A stretch of 64,000 nt of DNA from Sepioteuthis lessoniana (Eukaryota > Mollusca > Cephalopoda > Myopsida > Loliginidae): the NCBI GenBank assembly GCA_963585895.1, contig OY757911.1, positions 95,468,148-95,532,147 on the forward strand, in the 5' to 3' direction. Under the pieces are notes generated by a model. It was not told the DNA's origin. It was given only the letters and a program-made list of their open reading frames with translations, and ran no database searches. Below, one piece after another: positions 1 to 12,602 of the stretch. The translations under genes were made by a program, and so were the position numbers. Within the stretch, counting starts at the first letter, position 1. Every line of letters begins with the position of its first letter.

Positions 1-1410
1 GTCTACATATTTGTTGGTAATTCTTTCGATTTTCCGTATCAATTTATGATATCCGAGTGGAATTGGTTAATAAAATTTCCATAATTAACTATTAACCTTG
101 CACTTTCTGTCCAATCTTATGACATCATCATGTACTTCAAAAGTGATTTAACTTTTCCATGTACATTACGACTTTCAAAGAATGACCGATTATATTGTTG
201 AAATCTGTTGCGTTTAGTTTTTTCTAATTTTGTGTCTACGAATAGCGTCAGTAGCTAAAGACATTTAAGTACATTAGCGCTGGATACTAAATTGATTTTA
301 TTAAGTTTTCTTATATGTAGCGTCTAGAGAACCTGCAGATTTTGCTTGTTGTTTTATTGTTCAATTTTTTAGTAACAATTTTCCGAAATTCACTTTTAGG
401 CATGAAAGTTTTTTTTTTAAATGTTGGGCTATGGAACTGTTATCAGAAAGATGCAGAGTAAGACTTCTCGATTGTGCAGTTGAGATTAAACCGACGTATA
501 TATTTTAGCATTCAGAGATCCAATCTCCAAAAGGATATTTAGATTGATATAAACGTTAGATTTTTGCAAAACCAAGGGAAAAAATGTGTATAAATGACTA
601 AGTTGGGGGTTTTGAATTTATTATATTATATGATAAGTTTATTTTTTTTTTATTAAGATCAGTGGTGATTATGTTTCTTTGAACCAATGTTTTTAAATAT
701 TTCATCTAATTTATATTTGTAGTGCATTTCGTTGCTGTAAAAAGTTGGATAAATGCTTGTTTATTGGGTGGAGTGTTGCAGTGTTTATTTTGTTAGCAAA
801 CATTTTTTAATTATACATTTAATTTGTTCCTCAAAAAATTTGTTAAGGAACCCATTATTAAGGAGAATTTGTTGTATGTTTTTATGCATAAAAAAACAAC
901 TCACATCTAGCCACAAGGCATTATTGCCGCAAGAAAGGTAATGGTTGAATATAGATCATTTACATCCAAAGATAAATTTGCACACCAGGACTGAGAGGAA
1001 TACAGGAGCATAGATATATTAAGAGATACTGGAGAATCTTAATCTCTCTTAAAGCGGAAATATTTACTCAGAGGACGAAATTCAGCCGTGAGAAGACGAG
1101 TGTAGACCAGAGTAACAGAAAATAAACGGAAAGACATTCCCATTAACTGAATTAAATTGCAGTCAAAAATAATTTCCGATACAGTGGAATATCGGAGTTA
1201 TAGACCCATTACCATTTTTATTACCTGTTATAAAAAAAAATTATTAAGTGGGAAACAAGGAGCGAAGACCCAATTAAAACTTCTAAAGAAGATCGTGGAA
1301 TAGGTAAATTTCCTCTGAAGAATAAAAATAAAACAATGAATGCAGCCCAGCGACCAACAACTAAAGCGAAAGAGTGAGAAAAAGATAATACCAAAGAACT
1401 ACGGTAGTGT
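1..1410. other. Anonymous AT-rich sequence
   Basis: I see no gene or repeat I can name. Short open frames, such as one of 62 codons at 753-941, have low-complexity hydrophobic translations typical of chance frames in AT-rich DNA. The last 300 bases may include decayed sequence of the element that follows, but I cannot align it to a known domain. Confidence 0.5.
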
Positions 1411-1417
1411 CATCGTA

Positions 1418-2445
1418 GAAAAACTTCACACGAAATACCATTAGCGGGGCATTTAGTAATCAACAAAACTCACGAGATGTCGAGATATTTTTACTGGCCT
1501 GGCATGAAGCGAAACATGATTAAGTTATTTAAGACATGGCATACATGTCAGATGGTCGGGAAGCTTAATAGGAAAATCCCACTCGCACCGTTAAAACCTA
1601 TTTCCATATTCAATGAATCTTTCAGCAAAATTATTGTGGATTGCGTCAGACCATTACCGAAGACAAAAAAGGTAACAAATACATACTTACAATCCTATGC
1701 TCAACTTCAAGAGTCTATTCCACTCAGACGTATATCAGCTTAGAAAATAAATGGGGCGATGGGTAACTTCTTCATAAAGTTTGGATAACTGAAGGAGATA
1801 GAGACAGACCAGAGATCAAACATCAAGTATGGAATATTCCAGCAGGCCTTGAAATGTTTTGGAATTACTTCCATGCAGGCAAGTGCGTATCATCCACAAT
1901 CATAAGGGGCACTTGAGAGATTTAATTTAACTCACAAAACAATGTGGAAAACTTATTCCTAGATCAGCAAAAGGACGGGAACGAAGTTCTGCACTTTTTG
2001 ATATTTGCTGTGCGAGAGGCGAGACAGGAATCATTAAGTTTTAGGCCCTTTTAACTGATTTTTGGATATTCAGCGAGCAGACCACTGAAATTATTAAAGG
2101 CGAAGAGCTTGCAAGATACACATAACCCAGAAGATCAGCCAAATTATGTTGAAATATTCTGAAATAGGTGTAAGAAGGTCAATCAAATCGCGAAGAAAGA
2201 CATGTGTCCGGCACAAGGCAGAATGAAAAAGCATAATGACAAGAATGCAGTAAAACAGGATTTTCAGATAGAGGATGAAGTACTGTTACTACTTCATCTG
2301 ATATCTTAACCCATTTAGGCGAAATTCGAAGGATCATACACATTTTTGAGAAAAGTACATAACTTAAATTACTTTGTCTCAATCCCTGATCACAGAAAGA
2401 AAAATCAATCATGCCATATTGATATTAAAAAAAATACCGGAATAG
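1418..2445 (+). mobile_element. Ty3/gypsy-like LTR retrotransposon fossil (integrase part of pol)
   Basis: This is a relic of an LTR retrotransposon integrase. The zinc-binding N-terminal part is recognisable at 1477-1743 from the motifs YFYWPGMKRN, WHTCQMVGK and IIVDCVRPLPKTK, which match the usual HHCC-region spacing of Ty3/gypsy integrases (WPGM..., C-x2-C, P-L-x-P, DCVGPLPK). Later stretches near 2000-2430 resemble the integrase core and the C-terminal 'chromo/GPY-like' tail ending in a P-D-H-R-K and C-H-I type motif. The copy is broken with several breaks, and I see neither gag nor LTRs flanking it. It is old. The family call is from protein motifs only. Confidence 0.8.
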
Positions 2446-3009
2446 AGAAAAACATATAGCAGCATCAGTAACAGGTCAACACGATAAGTGGTTGGATTTA
2501 GAGGCGAAACTGAATTTGTTCTCTAAATCGGGAAATTCGGAAATATTTTTTGACTTCAGAAGTTAATTGAAACAGCTACCCAAGAAAGAAGACGAAGGAC
2601 TTTATGTAAGCGCAGGGATTTTGTGCAGAGCGTCTCGAGGAAAACAAATGAAGAAAAATAGAAAAAAAATATGTGATATAAAAGAATATTTTCTGTTTTA
2701 TTCTAGCTTGCTCTGTTTCGTTTGTTACGATGTAGGTATTACGTATACACTTAGCGGCAACCAGCAAACACATGGAGTAGAGTAGTGGGAGGTTACTGAC
2801 CGAAAATCCCTGGAATAAAAAGAATGTGACCCCTTTTTGACTAGCTTCCATGAATCGGAAGGCAGGGACAAGTAACTTGAAACAATTGAGTAACCCGTAA
2901 GAAAAACGACTCTTTCGATATTTCAAGCGACAAAGAAACGAAATCTTACATGAGAAAACGTGTTCCTAGCTAAGAAAGGGAAACCTTAAGAGAGAATCAT
3001 AATCTCTTC
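2446..3009. other. Unassigned sequence between two retroelement relics
   Basis: Two overlapping open frames on opposite strands (2567-2785 plus, 2576-2926 minus) have no recognisable domains. The segment may contain flanks of the gypsy-like fossil upstream or the LINE piece downstream, but I cannot place it. Confidence 0.4.
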
Positions 3010-3485
3010 AAATAGCAGCACAAAAATAACGACACAAGGACTAATTATTTCAAAGCAAGAACAGACAAGATCAACAAAATAGCAGATGTAGATTATGTAA
3101 TGATGAAGACGAAACGACTAATCACATAATGAGTGAATGTATTAGAGTAGCACACAAAGATTATAAAACTAGACACGAGTGAGTGAGGAAGGTGATCCAC
3201 TGGGAATTGTGCAAGAAATTTACCATACGAACAAATGGTATGTATACAACCCGGAATCCGTCCAAGCAAAAATGCACTATATCCTTTGCAATTTTGAGAT
3301 AGAAATACATCACCTAATCTCGGTCAGATGACAAGACTTAGTGCGAAACGACAATTAAAAAGAGAACCTGCTGAATAGTGTAATTTGCCATTCTAACAGA
3401 CCACTGGGTAAAATCAAAAGATGGTGAAAAGAGGGATCAGTACCTAGACCTTGTAAGAGAAATTGTCTAGCCAATAAATCTTTGT
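3010..3485 (+). mobile_element. RLE-LINE fragment: zinc motif plus endonuclease-like C-terminus
   Basis: The translation contains C-R-L-C-N-D-E-D-E-T-x-N-H-I-M-S-E-C (near 3087-3140), a CCHC-type motif. It is followed by HKDYKTRHE, VIHWELCKKF and later a YLDLVREI segment. The same string of motifs recurs at 16.6, 34.6, 39.1 and 54.8 kb, so it is a dispersed family. The order RT, CCHC motif, PD-(D/E)XK-like domain is characteristic of R2/R4/Dong/HERO-type LINEs with a C-terminal restriction-like endonuclease. This copy is 5'-truncated and carries frame changes within the endonuclease part. A (TTTA)n-like stretch follows near 3504-3520. Confidence 0.75.
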
Positions 3486-3654
3486 CCCCACATCAGCATT
3501 ATTTATTTATTTATTAAATGAGTAAAAATCCATCGAAAGAATATTTTTCTATTTTTTTCTCGGCATTGCGTGGTGGCCATCTGAACAGGTTGGCTGCTCT
3601 TATAATTTGCTAACGGAAATAAAGGTATAATCGCCATATGAGGTTTTTTGAGTT

Positions 3655-3685
3655 TTTCACACACACACATACACACACACGCATG

Positions 3686-3716
<31 letters not shown>

Positions 3717-3772
3717 GTGTGTGTGTGTGTGTATTTATTTGTGTGTGTGTGTCTGTATGTTTGGGTGTGTGT
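3655..3772. repeat. Compound microsatellite (CA)n (TA)n (TGTA)n (TG)n
   Basis: A run of CA repeats passes into TA, then TGTA and TG repeats. Open frames on both strands through this tract (3610-3862) are translations of the repeat and not genes. Confidence 0.95.
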
Positions 3773-3869
3773 TTATATTTGGTTGTTCTGGAAGTTCGTG
3801 TGATCACCTTTAGACGAAAACGGTTTAAATTATTTTCAATAATAGAGCTGGTGGGATTCTGAGGTAGAA

Positions 3870-5040
3870 GTATATATCTTTTCTTTTATTTTCGTTTTGG
3901 GATTTGATTTTTTTTTTTTATTTTATTTGAAGTGTGCTTGTAGATATTTGTGGTCTTCATTTTTGCGTGGTGTATTACTGTATCTGAGAATTTGAGATCA
4001 GAGGAAGATTTTATGATATAACCAAATTCATGGTTTAAATGGTTGAGAGCGCAAATACTTAGGTCTTTTTTTGGAAAAAGCCTACTAGGACACAGCTTTT
4101 TATTTTGTCGCTGTGGTTATAGAAATAATAAATGTAAAGATTTATACTATTGTTTTTGTAGTGGACATTGAATTCTAATTTACCCTTTTTATTTATTAAT
4201 AAGATATCTAGGATAGGTAAGGAATTATCTTTTTTATGTTCATGAGTAAGTTTTATGATTGGTTTTATGTTATTTAGTTTATTGGTGATTGTTTCTACGT
4301 TGTATTTCCGAGGATAGATTATTAGAATATCGTCGGTATATCTAAAGAAATGGATGTCAATGTGTAGGATATATTTCAAAGGTTCGTTTTCCGGGAATTC
4401 CAGAAAAAAGACAGGTTAGAATACCACTGATTGGGGAACTCAAAGGTAGTCCGGATTTTTGTTTATAAAAGTGTTTATCATACTTCAAAAAATAGTGATT
4501 GGTACAAAGTTTGACTGGTTGAATAATTTGGAAAATAGGTTAGGGGAGAGAGCTTTATGCTTTTCTAAAAGACGTTTTAAAATGTCGATGCTTTTTTGTT
4601 GGGACATTGGTATGTAATGATTGAATGTCTGTCTTTCCTTTTGTTTTGCTTTTTTATTATGTTAACGAGGTCACCAGAATTTTTTAACTGAGATGAGCTG
4701 ATAGTTCTATGGAGAAATGTTTATCATTTTGCTATAGATTTTTCTATAATATGAGATGCTGTACCAATTCCTGACAATATGGGACGCAACGCGACATGAT
4801 ATTATTTCTTTTGGCATTTTGGGTTCATCAAAAATTGTGGGAATGGTGGAATGGTAATTAATTAGTCTAGACCAGAATTTGTCGTCGTTTAAAATTATTT
4901 TTTGGGGGATTTGTTAAAGATATCTCTATTTTTGTTATAGATGTTTAGAGATGTAGGAGTGTAGGTGTTGTTGTCTCTGAATAAGTCCATCATTTTATTG
5001 AGGTAATCTGTTTTTGTTTTTTTTTTTTCAGAATGACGAT
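3870..5040 (-). mobile_element. Penelope-like retroelement relic (RT domain)
   Basis: Read on the minus strand, 4059-4379 encodes FFRYTDDILIIYP followed by NSLPILDILLINKKGKLEF and YNHSDKIKSCVLVGFF. The [YF]xDD box, then 'LPFLDxL' and then an H-x-x-x-x-K...G(L/F) block is the hallmark arrangement of Penelope-like RTs, distinct from LINE RTs. Upstream on the same strand (about 4380-4480) is GLPLSSPISGIL, equivalent to the GLPMGSPxSxxLA motif, and further up QQKSIDILKRLLEKHKALSPN. Downstream, HLNHEFGYIIKS continues the family pattern. The copy is decayed and I do not see its GIY-YIG endonuclease end or terminal repeats. Confidence 0.75.
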
Positions 5041-5225
5041 TCCAACTTTGTCCGTTTATTTATAAAATTTTTAAAATCAACGATATTAACTTCAAACATT
5101 CAAACATCACCGCATTCATTCATGATTAAAACAAACGTAGAATATTCCGTATTTTACATTATATCCCAATAGAACAAAGACCAAGATTTTATAAATTTCA
5201 CCTTACTTAACAAAAATTATATTGA

Positions 5226-6773
5226 AGGATTGCTTCATGCGTTATTTTTGGTGGAACGCATGAACCAATCACCAGAATAATTAGCAAACAATTAGACATT
5301 AAACTTGGACCGTTCACACAAGGAGAACTCGACTCGGTTCTCAGAAAAATTAAAAATAGGAAAGCTGCAGGACTGGACGAAATTCCCCCGGAAGTATGGA
5401 AGACCAGACAATTCGACGACATACTGCTCCGACACTGCAACGCAGTATACAATCAAAATCCGATAGATAGATGGACGAAGGGATGCATACTCCCCTTCCC
5501 TAAAAAGGGGGACCTCGGATTAGCCAAAAACTACCGAGGCATAACACTTACATCCATAGCTGCCAAAATCTACAATGCCCTACTACGAAACCGAATAGAA
5601 CCCAAAATCGACAACATACTTAGAAAAAACCAAAATGGCTTCCGAAGAAATAGATCTACGACCTCACAAATACTAACCATCCGCAGAATCCTTGAAGGTG
5701 TACGGGCAAAGAACCTACAAGCGACATTAATATTTGTCGACTTTACCAAGGCTTTCGACTCCATTCACAAAGGAAAGATGGAACAAATCCTACTAGCGTA
5801 CGGCATACCTAAAGAAACCGTAGCGGCAATAACGATTCTCTATAGAAACACTAAAGTAAAAGTACGATCACCAGATGGAGACACAGAATACTTCGACATT
5901 GTAGCAGGAGTACTACAAGGGGACACGCTGGTTCCGTATCTCTTTATCATTTGTCTAGACTACGTACTTAGAACATCGATTGACAAAATCAAAGAGAATG
6001 GCTTCGAACTGACGAAGAAAAGAAGCAGAAGATACCCCGCAACAACAATTACCGACGCCGACTACGCCGATGACATAGCGATACTGGCAAATACACCTGA
6101 CCAAGCCGAAACACTTCTGCATAGCCTGGAACGAGCATCAGCAAGCATAGGCCTCCATGTTAATGCACACAAAACGGAATATATGTGCTATAACCAAACG
6201 GGGGACATCTCCACTCTAGAAGGAACCCCTCTTAAACTAGTAGACAAATTCACGTACCTAGGAAGCAGCGTCGAATCAACCGAAAAGGACATCGAAACGA
6301 GGTTAACGAAAGCATGGACAGCTATCAATAGGCTATCGACTATATGGAAATCAGACCTAACCGATAAAATGAAACGCAGTTTCTTCCAGGCAGCGGTCAC
6401 ATCGATACTGATATATGGATGCACTACATGGACGCTAACAAAACGGCTGGAGAAGAAACTAGATGGCAATTACACAAGAATGCTGCGTGCAATCCTGAAC
6501 AAGTCCTGGCAGCAACACCCCACAAGACACCAACTGTACGGCCACCTGCCCCCTATCACGAAAACTATTCAAGTTAGGCGAACCAGACATGCAGGACATT
6601 GCTGGAGAAGCAGAGATGAACTCATAAGTGATGTACTCTTATGGATCCCCACACACGGCCGCGCAAAAGCAGGACGACCAGCACGAACGTACATTCAGCA
6701 GCTATGTGAGGATACAGGTTGTTGTCCTGAAGACCTACCTAGGGCGATGAACGATAGGGAGGAGTGGCGATAG
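5226..6773 (+). CDS. RTE LINE reverse transcriptase open frame (515 codons, 5'-truncated)
   Basis: This frame is open from the stop at 5223-5225 to the stop at 6771-6773. It encodes the RT that copies LINE RNA at a nicked target. Visible RT blocks in order are KGCILPFPKKGD and NYRGITLTSI (fingers), NQNGFRRNRST, motif A FVDFTKAFDSI (near 5737), motif B GVLQGDTLVPYLF, and motif C TDADYADDIAIL with the catalytic YADD (near 6050). The thumb-like FTYLGSSVE and a C-terminal GRAKAGRPARTYIQQL stretch follow. The AP-endonuclease N-terminus is missing because the copy is truncated. Relative to sister copies, the usual ending GEEWRERVRDIRAGG is cut short: GAG has become TAG after EEWR, removing about ten residues. 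The first in-frame ATG is at 5778, so no full-length protein can come from this copy alone. It is otherwise the cleanest RT frame here. Confidence 0.9.
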   Translation, partial: RIASCVIFGGTHEPITRIISKQLDIKLGPFTQGELDSVLRKIKNRKAAGLDEIPPEVWKTRQFDDILLRHCNAVYNQNPIDRWTKGCILPFPKKGDLGLAKNYRGITLTSIAAKIYNALLRNRIEPKIDNILRKNQNGFRRNRSTTSQILTIRRILEGVRAKNLQATLIFVDFTKAFDSIHKGKMEQILLAYGIPKETVAAITILYRNTKVKVRSPDGDTEYFDIVAGVLQGDTLVPYLFIICLDYVLRTSIDKIKENGFELTKKRSRRYPATTITDADYADDIAILANTPDQAETLLHSLERASASIGLHVNAHKTEYMCYNQTGDISTLEGTPLKLVDKFTYLGSSVESTEKDIETRLTKAWTAINRLSTIWKSDLTDKMKRSFFQAAVTSILIYGCTTWTLTKRLEKKLDGNYTRMLRAILNKSWQQHPTRHQLYGHLPPITKTIQVRRTRHAGHCWRSRDELISDVLLWIPTHGRAKAGRPARTYIQQLCEDTGCCPEDLPRAMNDREEWR

Positions 6774-6823
6774 AGGGTCAGGGATATCCGTGCTGCCAGC
6801 ACGATATGATGATGATGATGATG
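5231..6823 (+). mobile_element. RTE-type LINE, 5'-truncated, with target-site duplication
   Basis: This non-LTR retrotransposon copy keeps most of the RT region and the 3' end, finishing in a short (ATG)n tail, as RTE-clade elements do. The 12-bp direct repeat ATATTGAAGGAT at 5219-5230 and 6824-6835 brackets it exactly, which marks target-primed insertion. The first ~23 bases (5231-5254) are the reverse complement of the element's own sequence just downstream (CATGCGTTATTTTTGGTGG against the family's CCACC(A/G)AAAATAACGCATG), so the 5' end is a small fold-back. Seven other copies of this family lie in the window. The clade is inferred from protein motifs and tail type, and related clades (for example RTE-X or Proto2) are possible. 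Confidence 0.9.
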
Positions 6824-6835
6824 ATATTGAAGGAT

Positions 6836-7290
6836 GTCAACTGACACTAACATCGATAATTAAACAGACATTTCAATTTTCCCTTTCTTTAATATTCTCC
6901 TTTCCTTCTTTCTTTCTTTCTTTCTTTCTTCTAACACTCATTTCTTCTTTCTTGCATTCTGCACTCTCCACCCATACAAACCGACTTTTTATAGACTATC
7001 TTTCTCCTTTACATATTTCTAAAATTTAAGTTTCACGAAGTAACCTTTTCGAATATTTTTTCGAATATTCTTTTCTGTATTCTTTAAAACTGCTATTTCA
7101 AATTCATAATTCCCACCCTAAAGATGACAAAAAAACATTTTCTACCATAAATTTTCATTATTTCATATCTAAAATAATCCATGTCGAAACGCGTTTGTGG
7201 AACTAATTAGTAATTTTTTTCTCATCTATTTATATGTATTTTCTTTCTGTTTTCTTTATACAACATATCTGTCGGATTAAACCTCATACC

Positions 7291-7291
<1 letters not shown>
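6836..7291. other. AT-rich spacer with (TTCT)n
   Basis: There is no recognisable gene. A (TTCT)n tract lies at about 6903-6932 in a pyrimidine-rich stretch. Confidence 0.6.

Positions 7292-7348
<57 letters not shown>
7292..7348. repeat. (CA)n microsatellite
   Basis: An almost pure CA dinucleotide run of more than 25 units. Confidence 0.97.
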
Positions 7349-7350
<2 letters not shown>

Positions 7351-7451
7351 GTTACTTACAATAAACAGGCTATCAACTTCTGTTGAAAGAAAGGCGTGTT
7401 GCGATACTGACCAATAATTTATGTCCTTTTTTTATTATCATAACCGGACAT

Positions 7452-8083
7452 TATTTAATCAGACAGGCGACATTTCCACGCTAGAGGGAACCTCTCTGAA
7501 ACTGGTGGACTGATTCACCTACCTTGGAAGCAGTGTCTCATCAACCGAAAAGGACATCGACACGTGGTTAACGAAGGCAGCTATCGATAAGCTATCGATC
7601 ATATGGAAGTCAGACCTGACCGATAAAATGAAACGCAGTTTCTTCCTGGCAGCGGTTGTGTCAATACTGCTGTATGGATGCACCACTTAGACGCTAACAA
7701 AACGGCTGGAGAAGAAACTAGACGGCAATTACAAAAGAATGCTACGAGCAATATTGAACAAGTCCTGGCGGCAACTCCCCACAAAGCACCAACTATATGG
7801 CCACCTGCCTCCCATCACGAAAACTATCTAAGTTAGACGAACCAGACATGCAGGACACTGCTGGAGAAGCACGGACGAGCACATAAGTGAGGTACTCCTA
7901 TGAACCCCCGCATATGGCCAAGCAAAAGCTGGACGACCTGCTCGAACATACATACAGCTGCTATGTGAGGATACGGGATGTAGTCCTGAAGACCTGCCAG
8001 AGGCGATGAAGGATAGGGAGAAGTGGCGAGAGAGGGTCAGTGATATCCGTTCTAGCTGCACGACATGATGATGATGATGATGA
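7452..8083 (+). mobile_element. RTE LINE 3' fragment
   Basis: The sequence aligns by eye with the 3' third of the RTE copy at 5.2-6.8 kb. It contains the LVD..TYLGSSVSSTEKDID, MKRSFFLAAVVSILLYGC and C-terminal PARTYIQLLCEDTG regions, and ends in (ATG)n near 8066-8083. It starts in the middle of the RT gene, so it is a severely 5'-truncated copy. In-frame stops interrupt it, for example where other copies read DKF and CTTWT. No target duplication is evident. Confidence 0.88.
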
Positions 8084-8210
8084 CTACTTATCGAATAGTT
8101 ATTTTTTTTTCTATCAACTGCAGGTATTTCCTATCTTCCTAAAGTCTTTAAAAATGTTTTGAGGTCAAATTTCATAAAACCTAACACAGAACACACTACC
8201 AATATCTTAC

Positions 8211-8362
8211 TTTCAGATTAATTCCTTTAGGAAAAGTACAATACCCCTTATCTTCCCCCCAGCTATGGCTCAAAGAGTATCACTGCTGTTCTTCTGCAAG
8301 GATGGGTTAGGCATTAAATAGCCCAGGAATGTTTATCAGGCATTAAATAAAGATCCATGAAA
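8211..8362 (+). mobile_element. SINE family A, 3' part only
   Basis: It shares the SINE-A tail: a CCCAGCTATGG..AA.AGTA block, then TTCTxCAxGGATGG, then GGCATTAAATA. The tRNA-like head is missing. Full copies are at 24.2, 36.0 and 48.3 kb. Confidence 0.75.
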
Positions 8363-8780
8363 AAGAGACCAGGATATGTGTTTTGAATTAACTGACGAAT
8401 GATATCAAATTCGATTGAAAATTTGAAAATCCTTCTTCGTAAGTCAAGTTCAAACGACATAAATCACAACATGGTAAAGAATTCTGATAAACAAAAGAAT
8501 CACGGGTGCTGTGGTAAAATCATGACATTGATTATCTTCAATCGGTTAACAGTTTCAATTCAAGAAAATTCCTATCATCTGGTTCAAAATTTGATCAACA
8601 TAAGAAATAAAAAACCGTTGACACCAAAAGAGAAGCTCTTCAGCCAAACTTTACTAGAATAGACTGTGTTTTAGCGAAATGCACATTCAGTTTGAATGAA
8701 GCTTTCGCTGTCGTAGTATATGTCAATTTAAATTTCCGTATTGTCTTCTTTTTCTCTTACCGCCACATTTTATGGTAAAC

Positions 8781-8822
<42 letters not shown>

Positions 8823-10430
8823 ATATTTCAATATAAATTATGAAACATTCGGATTTTCCTATGGTAAGCGAGTTAAGCTGAATGCTTAAGAACTTTCAAA
8901 TAGACTTTCTCTAACACCATAAATATCTATGTAAGAGATTTTACCAATTTCATTTAATTTTCAGAAAATAGCCTTCTGATATAATTATGTCATGCTCATA
9001 TGTAGATATTGTAATACATACTGAACATATTTGAATGACTCAAAGTCGAATCATTTATGTGTCGGTCATAAATAGGAGCGTCGTTCAATAAATAACGAGA
9101 ATTTAGCATAAAGATTTGATAATAAGAAGTACTGTTTATTTGTTGAACCCTTTTCAAGGAAATCATTGATTTTTTTTTGTCTCAAGAAACTGTCAACATG
9201 ACCTTTTTTTTTTACTGACAGCTGATCCAAGAACTTTTTTTTGTGCCAGTGTTTCCACTCCCTTAATTAGTGACAAAACCACGTTGAGCCGATTTGTTAA
9301 CATTCTAAGGTTAAATCATGCTTCTCAGTATATATTACATATTATTTTGTAAATTTCTTATACTTCAAATTTCTCTGCCTCTAAAAATGTTTTGAAAGAA
9401 TTCAGCTCAGTCCTGGAGAAGTATGTGTGAATTATTATCATTTTGAAAAGTGTCCAAGCGAAAATCTTCGCGAGATTGAAGTAATCTTTGCTATAAAACA
9501 ATTTCAAATACTGCAAATTTTATATTCATGTAAAAATGATTTTGATTGTAAAAGAAAAAAACATTGATTCATTGAACGGCCCTCATATATTACGAATATT
9601 ACTGAGAGCAAAAACAAAGTAAAATGTCCAATCCTATTGAATATCATCTGGATGGATTGCTACAGTTTTACAATAACTTCCCAGGCATTCTACATGAATG
9701 GATGACACAATTTTCACTTACATATAACAAATATATAAAAGTAAAATAAAAGTAAGTTTCACAATTAAATCAATAGAAAATATTGATATTTATTGCATTC
9801 CATCTTATTTAACTGCATCGATAGCGCTTCTCTACGTAGAAATTGAAATGTTTGCGAGCTTGACTTTTGAGTACATTTAATTAAGATATTGATTTTAATT
9901 AAGAATAATGTAACTGACATATACATTTCGTATAGTATTGTATTATTGCAGCGAGAGAGTTTGATAAAAGAACGTTTGGTGAGGACATCACGAAGAAAGC
10001 TTAAGTGTTAAGAATTAATTTCACAACCCTTCCTGCCCGCTCAACTGTATAGTTGAAAGACAATTGCCTGATATCACCTTTCCCTTAACTCGGTATATCT
10101 GTTCTTTCCATCCTTTGTGGGACTTATGTCGAATGCTGAAAGAAAAGACAAGTGGATAATTGCAGCTATTAATATGTAGATATCTCTCAGCTCTTCATAC
10201 CATAACACTGTTCAGTGAAGTCTTCCAAAATCAAAGATGGGAAAATTGTACAATTGCAGTATAAAGAGATATTTCGTCCCCGTCTTGACTTCGTCGTATT
10301 CACAAGTTCACGAACCCGAAACCACTCTTAAACTACTTAAAGCTTTATTGACTAATTACTTGGAGATAGCAGCTGGGAGAAAGAAAGGGAGTATCGAAAT
10401 ATGGAGTATCGAAATATGAAATAACCACGT
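8363..10430. other. Long anonymous AT-rich stretch
   Basis: I recognise no gene. The 87-codon frame at 8399-8662 has no known motif and a composition expected of AT-rich noncoding DNA. A compound CA/TA microsatellite is annotated separately. Confidence 0.5.
8780..8822. repeat. (CA)n(TA)n compound microsatellite
   Basis: CA units pass directly into TA units. The same compound type recurs at 46.3 and 49.5 kb. Confidence 0.95.
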
Positions 10431-10740
10431 TAAGTAGACAATTATTAGAGAGAAGAAGATGAGCTGACACAGACCTTGAATTTTTCCTGCTTTTAATATG
10501 CTTGTCCGCTAGGTGTAATACTCCCTTTGGAGGGCACCTCCAACTTAGGGCTCGTAAACTTTTTTTCTCCTTATATCCTTATGGCTTGTGTTCAACTGAC
10601 GTCTTAACCTTATCACTTCTCGCCGACAAATCTCGAAAAGTCACGAGTCATCTCCTCACTTCCGCCTAAAGTGTCGACAGGAGGGACATCCGCTTCACCA
10701 CACAGTCCTCCCAAGTTATATCTAATAACAAGAACCCGGC
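10431..10740. other. Relatively GC-rich unclassified island
   Basis: Base composition is visibly less AT-rich than its surroundings (for example CCCTTTGGAGGGCACCTCC and CTTCCGCCTAAAGTGTCGAC). This suggests a transposon or LTR remnant, but I find no terminal repeats or protein motif. Confidence 0.3.
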
Positions 10741-12287
<1,547 letters not shown>

Positions 12288-12329
12288 TAACTTACTGTAA
12301 ATTATCGACAATACTACAAATTTAGTTTG

Positions 12330-12602
12330 AGGAATCATATGAGACGTAGTAATTTGCAACTTTTCTTTATTGTCATCATCCTCAAAACACGGTGACAGCA
12401 CGGATTCCTTTGAATCACACTCGCCATCTGTCACTATATATCTTTGCACCGCGTAATTTTTCTTGACGGCACTCAGTGTCCTCATAAAGCTGATGAATGT
12501 AAGTTTTTGCTTGTCAGTCAACTCTGGTGTGTCCATGTGTAAGAGTCCAATGGAGAATGGCATGAATGTATTCGTCCTTACTAAACAAACAGTGCCTAGC
12601 AT
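12330..12602 (-). other. Unidentified open frame (about 90 informative residues)
   Basis: On the minus strand the frame starting at 12602 reads MLGTVCLVRTNTFMPFSIG, then PELTDKQKLTFISFMRTL, then YIVTDGEC. It afterwards runs into the microsatellite. Composition is more protein-like than its neighbours. The TDGE element downstream of a hydrophobic strand and a KLT-rich helix faintly recalls DDE transposases of MULE or Dada type, where a T-D-G-E/N box holds a catalytic Asp. That is a weak resemblance. It could be a chance frame. Confidence 0.3.

Noticed and set aside
8399-8662. 87-codon plus-strand frame as a gene
   Set aside because: No recognisable motif, AT-driven composition (K/N/I/S-rich), and the start lies in SINE-tail flank.
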